This document shows positions 32,962-43,614 of a DNA stretch of 64,000 bases, in pieces; within the stretch, counting starts at the first letter, position 1, and each line of letters opens with the position of its first letter. The notes beneath the pieces were generated by a model. That model made no database searches, was not told where the DNA came from, and worked only from the letters and a program-made list of their open reading frames with translations. Origin of the DNA: Sandaracinaceae bacterium. Its GTDB lineage: Bacteria; Myxococcota_A; Polyangia; Polyangiales; Sandaracinaceae. Position numbers and translations under genes: made by a program. The stretch lies in assembly GCA_019637095.1 (NCBI GenBank), contig JAHBWG010000048.1, forward strand, positions 1 to 64,000. The letters run 5' to 3'.

Positions 32962-35700
32962 ATGCCTCGACTCGCCGCGCTCGTCGCGGCCGCGCTCGCC
33001 GCGTCCTGCGGTGGCCCGGCCACCGCCCCCCCGGAGTTCAGCGCCGCCGAGGGGCGCGCCTACGGCGGCGAGGCCGACGCGCCGCCGAGCGAGGCCGGCG
33101 AGCCGATCCCCGTCGGGCGCCTGCCCGAGGGCGTGACGCCGCTGCACTACACCCTCTGGCTCGAGGTCGTGCCGAGCCGCGAGCGCTTCCGTGGCCGCGC
33201 GGACATCCGCGTGCGCCTCGACGCGCCACGCCGCGTGATCTGGCTGCACGGCCACGACCTGAACGTGACCGAGGCGGAGGTGTTGCCGGAGGGCCGCGAG
33301 GCGGTCCTCGCGCGCTACGAGGAGGTGCACGACTCGGGCGTCGCCGCGCTGCACCTCGAGCGCGAGGTCGGCCCCGGCGAGGTGGAGATCTCGCTCGGCT
33401 ACGACGCGCCCTTCGACCGCCAGCTCAAGGGGCTCTACCGCGTCGACACCGGGGGCGAGTCGTACGCGTTCACGCAGTTCGAGGCGACGAGCGCGCGCTA
33501 CGCGTTCCCGTGCTTCGACGAGCCGCGGTTCAAGACGCCGTTCGACCTCACGCTCTCCGTCTCGCCCGCGCACGAGGCGATCGCGAACACGCTCGTGGTG
33601 AGCACGGAGCGCGTCGAGGGGATGAAGGAGGTCCGCTTCGCCGAGACGCTGCCGCTGCCGACCTACCTCGTCGCGATGGCGGTCGGCCCGCTCGACGTCG
33701 TCGAGCACGCGCCGATCCCGCCGTCCTCCGTGCGCTCGCGGCCGCTCCCGTTCCGCGGCGTCGCCGCGCGCGGCCGCGGCCCGCGCCTCGCGTACGCGCT
33801 CGAGCACACCGCCGCGCTGCTCGCGTGGCTCGAGGAGTACTTCGGCATCGAGTACCCCTACGACAAGCTCGACATCATCGCCGTCCCCGACTTCGCGTCG
33901 GGCGCGATGGAGAACGCGGGCGCGATCACCTTCCGCGAGGTGCTGCTCCTGCTCGATCCGGACGAAGCGCCCGAGGATCAGCGGCGCGGCTTCGCGCACG
34001 TGATGGCGCACGAGCTCGCGCACCAGTGGTTCGGCAACCTCGTGACGATGCCGTGGTGGGACGACATCTGGCTGAACGAGGCCTTCGCGACGTGGATGGG
34101 CACCAAGTGCGTCCACGCGGTCCACCCCGCGTACCAGGCCGACGTCGGCATGGTGCGCTCGGTCCACTACGCGATGGGCGCGGACAGCCTCGTCAGCGCG
34201 CGGCGCATCCGCCAGCCGATCGAGACGAACCACGACATCCGCAACGCGTTCGACGCGATCACCTACCGCAAGGGCGGCGGCGTGCTCGAGATGTTCGAGC
34301 GGTGGATGGGGGAGGCGACGTTCCGCGACGGCATCCGCGAGCACCTGCGCCGCCACGCCCACGGGACGGCGACGGCGACGGACCTGCTCGACGCGCTCGG
34401 TCACGTCGCGGAGCGCGACGTGGCGACGCCGTTCGAGACGTTCCTCGAGCAGCCAGGCGTGCCGCTGCTCGAGGCGACGCGCAGCTGCGGCGCGGAGGGC
34501 AACGCGCTCGTCGTGCGGCAGCGCCGCTACCTGCCCGTCGGCTCGGCCGGCGACGCGGACCAGCGCTGGCAGGTGCCGGTGTGCGTGCGCTTCGCCGCGG
34601 GGCGGGACGTGCGCAGCACCTGCGCGCTCGTCACGGAGCCGGAGGCGCGCATCGACCTCGGCCCGCGCTGCCCGGACTGGGTGATGCCCAACGCCGGCGC
34701 CGCCGGCTACTACCGCTGGACGCTGCCGCGCGAGGACGTCGCGCGCCTCACCGGCGCGGGCTGGCGCCACCTCGACGCGCGCGAGCGGCTCAGCGTCGCC
34801 GACGCGCTCAGCGCGGCCTACCACGCGGGCACCCTCGACGCGGCGGCGGTGCTCGGCAGCGCGCCGCGCCTCGCGGCGGACGGCGCGCGCTACGTCGCGC
34901 TCGAGCCGATGGGCCTCTTGTCGTTCGCGCACGACCACGTCGCGCGCGACGAGGCGGAGCGCGCGCGCGTCGAGGCGTTCGCCGAGCGCACCTACCGCGC
35001 CCGCGCCCGCGCGCTGGGGTGGGGCCCACGCGCGGGCCGCGCAGAGGACGGCGAGACCGCGCTCCTGCGCCAGTCGGTCCTCTCGTTCCTCGCGAGCACC
35101 GCGCGCTCCGAGGCGGTGCGGCGCGAGGCCGCGCGCCGGGGCCGCGCCTACCTCGGCGAGGGCGCGCTGCGGCCCGACGCGGTCGAGGCGAGCCTCGTCC
35201 CGCTCGCGCTCTCGGCGGCGGTCGAGGAGGGCGACGAGGCCTTCTTCGACGCGCTCCTCGAGCGCGCGCTCGCGAGCGACGACGCGCTCTTCCGTGGCCA
35301 CGCGCTCGCCGCGCTCGGCGCGACGCGCGATCCGGCGCTCGCGACGCGCGCGCTCCGGATCGCCCTCGACCCGCGCCTGCGCGTGAACGAGCTCACCATC
35401 ACGCTCGAGCGCCAGCTCGCGATGCGCGAGACGCGCGACGCGGCGTGGGTGTGGCTGACCGAGCACTTCGACGAGGTGTTCGCGCGCGCCGCCTCCACGC
35501 GCGCGGGCTACGCGCCGTGGGCGGCCGCCGGGTTCTGCTCCGAGGCGCGCGCCGCCGAGGTCGCCGCGTTCTTCGCGCCGCGGATCGAGGCGCTGCCGGG
35601 CGGCCCGCGTAACCTCGCCGGGGCCCTCGAGGCGATCCGCCTCTGCGCCGCGCGGGTCGAGGCGCAGCGCGAGAGCACGTTGCGCTTCTTCGCGCGGTGA
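32962..35700 (+). CDS. M1-family aminopeptidase, lipoprotein
   Basis: This 912-residue protein has a short signal with lipobox LAASC (about Cys15), then the M1 N-terminal beta domain, the substrate-anchoring GAMEN (314-318), the zinc motif HELAHQWFGN (from His350) with the distal Glu in WLNEAFATWMG, and the catalytic Tyr region (AITYRKGGGVLEMFE). A helical C-terminal domain resembling the ERAP1-C/APN type completes the length. It removes N-terminal residues from peptides, probably at the cell envelope because of the lipid anchor. Together with the nearby M36 and S1 proteases it would let the cell use external protein. ATG start; divergent from a Pro-rich lipoprotein gene 62 nt away. Confidence 0.94.
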   Translation: MPRLAALVAAALAASCGGPATAPPEFSAAEGRAYGGEADAPPSEAGEPIPVGRLPEGVTPLHYTLWLEVVPSRERFRGRADIRVRLDAPRRVIWLHGHDLNVTEAEVLPEGREAVLARYEEVHDSGVAALHLEREVGPGEVEISLGYDAPFDRQLKGLYRVDTGGESYAFTQFEATSARYAFPCFDEPRFKTPFDLTLSVSPAHEAIANTLVVSTERVEGMKEVRFAETLPLPTYLVAMAVGPLDVVEHAPIPPSSVRSRPLPFRGVAARGRGPRLAYALEHTAALLAWLEEYFGIEYPYDKLDIIAVPDFASGAMENAGAITFREVLLLLDPDEAPEDQRRGFAHVMAHELAHQWFGNLVTMPWWDDIWLNEAFATWMGTKCVHAVHPAYQADVGMVRSVHYAMGADSLVSARRIRQPIETNHDIRNAFDAITYRKGGGVLEMFERWMGEATFRDGIREHLRRHAHGTATATDLLDALGHVAERDVATPFETFLEQPGVPLLEATRSCGAEGNALVVRQRRYLPVGSAGDADQRWQVPVCVRFAAGRDVRSTCALVTEPEARIDLGPRCPDWVMPNAGAAGYYRWTLPREDVARLTGAGWRHLDARERLSVADALSAAYHAGTLDAAAVLGSAPRLAADGARYVALEPMGLLSFAHDHVARDEAERARVEAFAERTYRARARALGWGPRAGRAEDGETALLRQSVLSFLASTARSEAVRREAARRGRAYLGEGALRPDAVEASLVPLALSAAVEEGDEAFFDALLERALASDDALFRGHALAALGATRDPALATRALRIALDPRLRVNELTITLERQLAMRETRDAAWVWLTEHFDEVFARAASTRAGYAPWAAAGFCSEARAAEVAAFFAPRIEALPGGPRNLAGALEAIRLCAARVEAQRESTLRFFAR

Positions 35701-35752
35701 CGTACCTGTCCAGACCCACTTCGAGATCCGAACGAACCAAGGGGGAACTGTC

Positions 35753-36136
35753 ATGTCGTTGACCAGCACTCTGCTCAAGGCCGGCGCGCTCTACGCGATC
35801 GGCCGCTACGCCTCTCACATCAAGGCCGAGGACGTCGAGAAGGTGACCGGGATCACCCGCGACGATCTCAAGCGCTACGGCCTCGACCGCGCCGACGCGC
35901 TGCTCGGGCAGATGGGCCTGCAGCGCACCTCGACGGTGCCGAGCTCGACGCTGCTCGTGCTGAGCGGCTTCGCCGCGGGCGCGATCGTCGGCGCCGGCGC
36001 GACGTTCCTGTTCTACTCCGAGCAGGGCAAGGACGTGCGCCGCAAGGTCGCCGAGTACTTCGCGGGCGCCTCCGAGGACGCGCCCGCCGCCGCCAAGCCG
36101 GGCGCCAACGGCGAGTCCGCGACCGCCGGGAGCTGA
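35753..36136 (+). CDS. Small single-helix membrane protein (YtxH-like)
   Basis: This 127-residue protein has an amphipathic N-terminal region (KAEDVEKVTGITRDDLKRYG) and one strong membrane helix (about 65-85, LLVLSGFAAGAIVGAGATFL). A charged segment (EQGKDVRRKVAEYF) and an Ala-rich tail follow. The helix followed by a basic stretch resembles YtxH-domain stress proteins, but similarity is weak. It has a clear ribosome site (AAGGGGGA) and a leader of at least 40 nt after the aminopeptidase gene. The TGA lies in the loop of a hairpin. Confidence 0.8.
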   Translation: MSLTSTLLKAGALYAIGRYASHIKAEDVEKVTGITRDDLKRYGLDRADALLGQMGLQRTSTVPSSTLLVLSGFAAGAIVGAGATFLFYSEQGKDVRRKVAEYFAGASEDAPAAAKPGANGESATAGS

Positions 36137-36143
36137 CGCTCCC
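36128..36143. terminator. Hairpin with the stop codon in its loop
   Basis: GGGAGC-TGAC-GCTCCC forms a 6-bp stem, followed by a second GC palindrome CCGCCGGCCGGCGG. It fills the 20-nt convergent gap with the outer-membrane protein gene and may stop transcription in both directions. Confidence 0.5.
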
Positions 36144-36156
36144 GCCGGCCGGCGGC

Positions 36157-36702
36157 TCAGAAGAAGAACTGGAAGCCGCCCGCGAGGACGTAGCGGATCG
36201 CCTCGCGGCCGTACCAGGGCGAGTCGCCGATGGCGAACTCGAAGTCGACCGGGCGCAGGTACACGCCGACGCGCTCGTTCGCGAACAGCACGCGCAGGAT
36301 CAGGCCGAAGCTCAGGTGGAACCAGGGATCGGGGTCGCGCCGGACGTTGAACGCGTTCGACAGGCCGAACCCCAGCGTCCCGGTCCCGCCGATCTGGAAG
36401 GCGACGTCGCGCCCGCGGAAGAGGTCGAAGATGCCCCCGAGCCGCACCGGGAACACCAGGATCCAGAAGTCGTCGCCCCACGACTGGGAGGGCGCGAACG
36501 CGATGTAGAAGCCCCGGGGCGAGCGGTTGACGAAGAAGCCGATCTCCTGCTCGACCCGGATCTGCGTGGGCCAGTCGTCGATGCGGACGGCGGGACCGAC
36601 GCCGACCCCGACGTACGCGCCCTGCGCGGAGGCGGCGCTCGGGGCGAGGGCGGCGGCGATCACGGCGGCGATCACGGCGCTCGTGGCGATGAGGCGTTGC
36701 AT
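36157..36702 (-). CDS. Predicted outer-membrane beta-barrel protein
   Basis: This 181-residue protein has a Sec signal peptide (about 1-26, ending PSAASA). Alternating hydrophobic strands follow and the protein ends in Phe-Gln-Phe-Phe-Phe, the aromatic C-terminus expected for insertion by the BAM machinery. No family is recognised with confidence; the size fits an 8-strand barrel. TATCCT (minus strand, 36710-36715) lies 7 nt before the ATG. It is a single gene, divergent from recQ. Confidence 0.8.
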   Translation of the reverse strand: MQRLIATSAVIAAVIAAALAPSAASAQGAYVGVGVGPAVRIDDWPTQIRVEQEIGFFVNRSPRGFYIAFAPSQSWGDDFWILVFPVRLGGIFDLFRGRDVAFQIGGTGTLGFGLSNAFNVRRDPDPWFHLSFGLILRVLFANERVGVYLRPVDFEFAIGDSPWYGREAIRYVLAGGFQFFF

Positions 36703-36801
36703 GCGATCGAGGATACCCGAAGGCGCGCAACGCGACCGCGGGGCGCCCGATGACCCGTCCGTGCTGCGAGGATCCCTGGCCCGATGTACAGTGCGCGCCC
36801 G

Positions 36802-38688
<1,887 letters not shown>

Positions 38689-38745
38689 GCGCGTCACGCG
38701 CGCGCCGCTCGCCCCGCCGGCACGCCCTGATAAGCTCTGCGCTCC

Positions 38746-40002
38746 TTGGAGGCGGTGGTCAAGAAGCGCGTCGTGCTCGTCGTCGCCAGCACGCTCACGC
38801 TGGCCAGCGTGGTCCTCGTGTGGCTCGCGCTGCGACCCTCGCGCGGTCCGGACATCGAGCGCCTCTTCCTCGCGGAGAGCGGCGACTGGCCCGAGTGGCC
38901 GCCGCAGTCGAACGCGGACCTCGAGTCCGCGCTCGCGACCACCGCCGCGCGGCGCATCGGCGCGGCCGGCATGCTCCAGGAGTTCGACGCCGGCGCCACG
39001 TCTCCGGTCCCGCCGGGGCTGCTCGTGCGGACCGGCTACGCGGAGGGCCTCTACTACATCGAGGCCGTGATCGGGCGCGACGCCCGCTTCGACGATCGCA
39101 TGCCGATGGCGGTGCTCATCCACGGCCGCGGCGATCGCGCGCGCATCCCGGGCGGTCCGTTCTGGGGGCTGGGCGCGCCGATCCGCGTGATCGTCCCGCA
39201 GGCGCCCGACCCGCTCGGCCAAGGGTTCGAATGGTTGCCGGTGCGCGTCGGCCAGAACCTCGTCGACCGGCTGACCACGTCGCTGCTCGAGCGCGCCGGC
39301 CAGCTCGCCGCGATGCTGAAGGAGCTCACCGAGGCGCTGCCCACCGTGGGGCGCCCGATGATCGTCGGCTTCTCGCAGGGCGGCCTCCTGACGCTCACCC
39401 TCGCGCTGCATCACTCGGACGTCGTGCAGGCGGCGTTCCCGCTCGCGGCGTGGTTGCCGCCGGCGCTCGTGCCGCCGTACTCGCGCGCCGACATCGTCCA
39501 CCCGCGCGTGCGCGGGCTCCACGGCGCCGACGATCGCATCATCGCCGTCGGCCCGACGGCGGAGCTCTTCGGTCGCCTGCGCGCGCGCGGCTTCGACGCG
39601 GACCTCGAGACGTTCGAGGACGCGGGCCACGAGATGACCGACGCGATGAACCGCCGCCTCCACGAGCTGCTCCGCGAGGAGATGGGCCTCGTCGTCGCCG
39701 CGGGCATCCGCGCCGGGATCCTCGACGGCGGCGCGCCGCCGTGCCTGCCGCTCGGCGAGTGGCCGTCGATGGACGCCCCGGACGGCGGCTGGCCCGAGGC
39801 CGGGCCTCCCCTCGGCGGCTGGCTCGCGTCGCAGCGGCCCGAGGCGGGCTGGCCCGAGGGCGGCTGGGCGGAGGCGCTGCGCCCGGAGGCGGGCTGGCCC
39901 GACGACGACGTCCCGCCGTGGACCCCGTGCGAGGAGCCGCGCGACGGCGGCGACGGGCTCGACGACACGCGCGCGGGCCCGCGCGACGCTGGCGTCGAGT
40001 GA
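38746..40002 (+). CDS. Membrane-anchored alpha/beta hydrolase with Trp/Pro-rich tail
   Basis: This 418-residue protein has one N-terminal membrane helix (about 8-28). An alpha/beta-hydrolase domain of the carboxylesterase/phospholipase type follows, with an AVLIHGRGD oxyanion region, nucleophile GFSQGG, Asp in GLHGADDRI and His in DAGHEM. The last 90 residues contain repeated (P)EAGWP and GGW units rich in Trp, Pro, Gly and acid, unlike any catalytic fold. It probably hydrolyses esters on the outer face of the membrane; the substrate is unknown. TTG is used as start: TAAGCT (38731-38736) ends 9 nt before it. A GTG at 38755 is an alternative. Confidence 0.8.
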   Translation: MEAVVKKRVVLVVASTLTLASVVLVWLALRPSRGPDIERLFLAESGDWPEWPPQSNADLESALATTAARRIGAAGMLQEFDAGATSPVPPGLLVRTGYAEGLYYIEAVIGRDARFDDRMPMAVLIHGRGDRARIPGGPFWGLGAPIRVIVPQAPDPLGQGFEWLPVRVGQNLVDRLTTSLLERAGQLAAMLKELTEALPTVGRPMIVGFSQGGLLTLTLALHHSDVVQAAFPLAAWLPPALVPPYSRADIVHPRVRGLHGADDRIIAVGPTAELFGRLRARGFDADLETFEDAGHEMTDAMNRRLHELLREEMGLVVAAGIRAGILDGGAPPCLPLGEWPSMDAPDGGWPEAGPPLGGWLASQRPEAGWPEGGWAEALRPEAGWPDDDVPPWTPCEEPRDGGDGLDDTRAGPRDAGVE

Positions 40003-40034
40003 ACGTCGATGAGCCGAGCGCGCGCGGTCGAGGC

Positions 40035-40418
40035 TCACCCGCGCGTGAGCCACTCGCGCGCGTCCGCGTCCTCGTGGAACACCTCGAGGTCCGCGTCGTC
40101 GCGCTGCGCGAGGCGGCGGATCTGCAGCGCGCCCACGCGCGAGCGCACGAGCACCGCGTTCCGGGCCGCGGCGCGGGTCATCTGCGCGCGGTAGGGCGCG
40201 AAGCGCTCTTCGAACTCGGGGTCGTTGCGCGAGGGCGCCTCGCGCAGGTCCGTCAAGAGCCGCGCGGGCGCGCGCCGCGCGATCTCCGCGAGCACCGGCG
40301 CGCACACGCGGTCGAGCTCGGCCAGCGAGGGGAAGGGCTCGCTCGTGCGCCGCAGCCAGAGGGAGGACGGCGCCGCCTCGTCGAGGTGATACCACGGGCT
40401 TTCGAAGACGCGCCGCAC
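40035..40418 (-). CDS. Small cytoplasmic protein of unknown function (STAS/SpoIIAA-like)
   Basis: This 127-residue protein reads FESPWYHLDEAAPSSLWLRR, then LLTDLREAPSRNDPEFEERF and VFHEDADAREWL. The size and the alternating strand/helix pattern recall STAS-like or SpoIIAA-like small proteins seen in myxobacteria, but I cannot name a function. GTG at 40418 is chosen because a longer form would run through the hairpin at 40471-40504 and add a Pro/Arg-rich leader. It is downstream of the fasciclin gene and convergent with the hydrolase. Confidence 0.65.
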   Translation of the reverse strand: MRRVFESPWYHLDEAAPSSLWLRRTSEPFPSLAELDRVCAPVLAEIARRAPARLLTDLREAPSRNDPEFEERFAPYRAQMTRAAARNAVLVRSRVGALQIRRLAQRDDADLEVFHEDADAREWLTRG

Positions 40419-40470
40419 GGCGACACGATCGCGGCTCCGCGCGCTGGGCGCAACCCGTTCGAAACAGGTG

Positions 40471-40504
40471 GCGGGGACCACCGCCGTGAGGCCGTGGTCC
40501 CCGC
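40471..40504 (-). terminator. Hairpin terminator after the FAS1 gene
   Basis: GCGGGGACCAC and GTGGTCCCCGC form a perfect 11-bp stem around a 12-nt loop, 64 nt beyond the FAS1 gene stop. No T-run follows. The 149-nt gap 40419-40567 has nothing else evident. Confidence 0.6.
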
Positions 40505-40567
40505 CGGGCGGGAGCGTTTGCGGGCGAGGCACGCTCCCTATGGGTGGGTTGTGGGTTGTGGTGGAGG

Positions 40568-42034
40568 TCAGGGGCCCTCGAGGAGGACCCCATCGATGAC
40601 GTGGACGATGCCGTTGGTCGCGCCGATGTCGGTCACGACGACCCCGGCGGTGGTCCCGCCCCCGGTCACGCGGACGGTGGGCGGCGTCGCGGTGGTGTCG
40701 AACGCGAGGTTCGAGCCGGCGAGCGGCGCGACCGGCGTGCTCGGGATGTCCGCCGCCCGGACGGGCAGCGGCAGCGCGAGGACGTGCAGCGCGAGCACGC
40801 CGAGGATGGCTCCGCCGTCGGACGGCAGTCCGCCCGGGAACGCCGCGCCGAACGCCGCGTCGGTCGGCGCGAACACGGTCAGCGGCGCCAAGGTGGGCGC
40901 GGACAGCGCGTCGAGGACCGGCGTCTCGGCCCCCGCGAGCGACGCCGGGATCGGATCGGACGCGGTGACCGCGGCGACGAGCGAGGTGAAGCCGCCCGCG
41001 ATCGCGACCTGCGCGATGCTCAGGGGCAGGAGCACGCGGTCGATCACGTGCACGACGCCGTTGGTCCCCTTCACGTCCGCCACGACCACGTTCGCGCCCA
41101 GGTTGCCGGCGCCGGTGCCGGAGCCGCCGTTGATGCGCACGCCGCTCGTCGTGTCGAACAGGAGCGTGAGCGGGACCGCGCGCGTCGTGCCGCTGCTCGA
41201 GTACTCGACCGTCGCGAGCGCCGGCGCGCGCGCCGGGACCGCGGTCGAGGGCACGCGCCCCGAGACCACGTGGTAGAGCAGGATCTGCGCGAGGTTGGGC
41301 GGCGCGGTGGCCGGGAAGGCCTCGTTCACCGGCGCGAAGACGGTGAAGGGGCCCGCGCCGCTCAGCGCCTCGGCGAGCTCCGCCGCCACGACCGCGTCGA
41401 ACAGCGTGGTGAGCCCCGCGTAGCGCGCGAGATCGGCGACCGTCGGCGGCAGCAGCACGCGATCGATCACGTGGATGACCCCGTTGGACGCCGCGACGTC
41501 GACCGCGATCACGTTCGCGCCGCCGGTGACCGCGTTGCCGCCGTTGAGCGTCACCCCACCGGTCGTGCCGACGATGAGCGACAGGTCCGCCACCGTGTCG
41601 ACCGGCCCGGCCGCGACCGCCGACGACGGCACCCGCGCCGCGATCACGTGGTAGGTGAGGATCTGCGCGAGGTCCGCGATGGGCATCGCGTCGACCATCG
41701 CCCGCGTGATCCCGCTCGCCGCGAACGCCGCGTCGTTCGGCGCGAAGACCGTGAACGGGCCGGCGCCGGACAGCGTCTCGACGAGGCCCGCGCGGGTCAC
41801 CGCCGCGACGAGGAGCGAGAAGTCCGGGTTGCCCACCGCGACGTCCACGATGGTGTTGGACGCGGTCGCCGCGTCGGTGCCGGCGTCCGTGCCCGTCGGG
41901 CCTCCGTCGGTCTCGGTCATCCCGGCGTCGCCCCCGGTCATCCCGGCGTCCGTGCCGGAGTCGCCGTCACAGCCGGCCGCGATCGCGAGCGCGAGCAGGC
42001 CTACGGTCCATTCGAGCTTCGTTCCGTTGCGCAT
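40568..42034 (-). CDS. Lipoprotein with three FAS1 (fasciclin) domains
   Basis: This 488-residue protein has a lipoprotein signal (IAAGC, Cys about 22) and an Asp/Gly/Thr linker (DAGMTGGDAGM). Three FAS1 domains follow, each with the H1 box (GPFTVFAPNDAAF; GPFTVFAPVNEAF; LTVFAPTDAAF) and the H2 box (GVIHVIDRVLLPP; GVVHVIDRVLLPL; GIVHVIDGVLLEG). FAS1 domains mediate adhesion to surfaces, polysaccharide or matrix. ATG is preceded by a good GGAGGGA ribosome site and lies downstream of an unusually AT-richer 260-nt region. Confidence 0.93.
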   Translation of the reverse strand: MRNGTKLEWTVGLLALAIAAGCDGDSGTDAGMTGGDAGMTETDGGPTGTDAGTDAATASNTIVDVAVGNPDFSLLVAAVTRAGLVETLSGAGPFTVFAPNDAAFAASGITRAMVDAMPIADLAQILTYHVIAARVPSSAVAAGPVDTVADLSLIVGTTGGVTLNGGNAVTGGANVIAVDVAASNGVIHVIDRVLLPPTVADLARYAGLTTLFDAVVAAELAEALSGAGPFTVFAPVNEAFPATAPPNLAQILLYHVVSGRVPSTAVPARAPALATVEYSSSGTTRAVPLTLLFDTTSGVRINGGSGTGAGNLGANVVVADVKGTNGVVHVIDRVLLPLSIAQVAIAGGFTSLVAAVTASDPIPASLAGAETPVLDALSAPTLAPLTVFAPTDAAFGAAFPGGLPSDGGAILGVLALHVLALPLPVRAADIPSTPVAPLAGSNLAFDTTATPPTVRVTGGGTTAGVVVTDIGATNGIVHVIDGVLLEGP

Positions 42035-42300
42035 TCGAAGTCCCTCCTCGGTGAAGTGAAGCCAGCCCCGGTTCGGGGGAGCGGGCTCGGGTCCCTGACC
42101 TCGCCTTCGTTCCTAGGTCGGGCCTGAACGACTGCCAAGCGCCAAATCGACTAAAACGTCCGCCTGGCTTCTTGTAATGGGGGAGAAAGGGTCGCCGATG
42201 GTCGGATATTGATCTTTGTGGACGTTTTGCCGCGTAGGCGGATCCATCCCGCCGCGGGTGTCTCCGCGTGGCCGGACGTGTGCGGGCGGCCTCCGCCGGG
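42035..42300. promoter_or_regulatory. Upstream region of the FAS1 gene; no gene seen
   Basis: This 266-nt gap separates the divergently placed 5' end of the FAS1 gene from the 3' end of the GTPase gene. Part of it (about 42110-42240) has lower GC than the surroundings, with AAAACGTCC and TTTTGCCGC tracts, and probably holds the FAS1 promoter. I cannot define exact boxes. Confidence 0.35.
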
Positions 42301-43431
42301 TCAGGCCGGGTTGTCGGCGCGCAGCTCGGGCCGCTCGCCGAGGCGGCCCGGCCCGTCGACGTAGTAGGCGATCGCGCTGCGCCCGATCGCGAGCGTCCCC
42401 GCGCCGGCGACGCTGGCCCCGACCAGGCTCCCCGCGCCCGGGATGAGCTTCACGAGCTGCTGCGCGCCCCAGCGCAGGCCGACGCCGGCCGAGCCGACCG
42501 CGCCGACCGACGCGAGCCACTCGAGCGCGGCGCGCCGATCCCAGCCGCGCCCGCCGACGTAGGCGACCCCCGTCACCATCGCCGCCTGGAGCGGCAGGAG
42601 GATGAACGCGTCGGCGAACGGGATCGGCGCGAGGCCCACGGTGACCGCGATGGCGGCGCAGCTGTTGACGACGCGGCGCGCGATCGCGCGGCGCGCGTCG
42701 CGGCCGACGTCGAGCGCGCGGACGGCCTCGAGCCGCGCCTCGTCGGGGAGCCGCTCGAGGATCGCGCCGGCGAGGGCGCTCAGATCGTCGCGCGGCCGCC
42801 CCTCGGTGGGCCGCGCCGCGACCGCGGCGTAGCGCTCGTCGGCGAGGCCGAGCTCGCTCGTCGCGCGGCGCAGCGCGTCGAGGGCGCTCGCGAGCGCCCG
42901 GGCCGGCTCGTCGAGCGGGTCGAGGGCGTCCGCCTTGGTCAGGACGATCAGGGTCTCGGCGGTCGCGAGTCGGCCGCGCAGCACCCGCAAGGTGGATTGC
43001 AATCGTGCACCTTCGCTCGCCTCCGCGCCGGCGGCCACGACGCCGAGGATCACATCGGGGAGCGCCTCCTCGAACGCCTCGCTCGCCCGCGCGAGCAGGG
43101 CGGCTTCGTCGGCGTCGGAGGGCAGCTCGAGCCAGTCGAGGCGGCGGCCGCCGGCGTCGATCCGCACCCAGCGTCCGGGCGCCGGCCGCGGCGCGCCGCC
43201 GGCGTCCTGTGCGCCCGCCGCGAACACGAGCGCGCCGAGCAGGCCGTCGGCGAGCGTGGTGCGGCCGCTCCCGGCCGCGCCGATCACGGCGAGCCGCGGG
43301 GCGCGCCGGTCGTAGAGGAGGCGGCGCAGCCCGGTGAGCTCGCGCTTGACCGACCCGACGAACGGGATGCGGTCGACGATGCGGAGCCAGTCGTCCAGCT
43401 CGCTCTCGGGGGCGCGTTGGGGCTCGACCAT
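42301..43431 (-). CDS. P-loop GTPase with DUF697-like membrane domain
   Basis: This 376-residue protein has a G domain with Walker A GAAGSGRTT (about residues 51-59) and an NKxD-like LTKAD. The C-terminal part has two hydrophobic stretches, including CAAIAVTVGLAPIPFADAFI and LLPLQAAMVTGVAYVGG, like the DUF697 domain of YcjF-type proteins. The family is thought to act at the membrane, but its role is unclear. ATG at 43431; an upstream GTG at 43479 would add 16 residues. It diverges from the lipoprotein gene at 43615. Confidence 0.75.
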   Translation of the reverse strand: MVEPQRAPESELDDWLRIVDRIPFVGSVKRELTGLRRLLYDRRAPRLAVIGAAGSGRTTLADGLLGALVFAAGAQDAGGAPRPAPGRWVRIDAGGRRLDWLELPSDADEAALLARASEAFEEALPDVILGVVAAGAEASEGARLQSTLRVLRGRLATAETLIVLTKADALDPLDEPARALASALDALRRATSELGLADERYAAVAARPTEGRPRDDLSALAGAILERLPDEARLEAVRALDVGRDARRAIARRVVNSCAAIAVTVGLAPIPFADAFILLPLQAAMVTGVAYVGGRGWDRRAALEWLASVGAVGSAGVGLRWGAQQLVKLIPGAGSLVGASVAGAGTLAIGRSAIAYYVDGPGRLGERPELRADNPA

Positions 43432-43614
43432 CCCCCAGGTTTCGCGCCCCGCGCCCCGGTCGGCAAGCGCGGTGGCCACCCGGGCCGGCGTCCGGCCCTT
43501 CCGGTGGCTGCTCCACAGGCCACCTCTGCTCGCTGTAAGTGTCTGGAATCATTGGCCGCGATCTCGGCACGGCGTTCGCAGAGAGCCGGGTGAGTCACCC
43601 CGGAGGTACCGCCC

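Noticed and set aside
40419-40532. N-terminal extension of the small protein at 40035-40418 to a GTG at 40532
   Set aside because: The extension would read through a perfect 11-bp stem (40471-40504) and adds a Pro/Arg-rich stretch without similarity to a fold.
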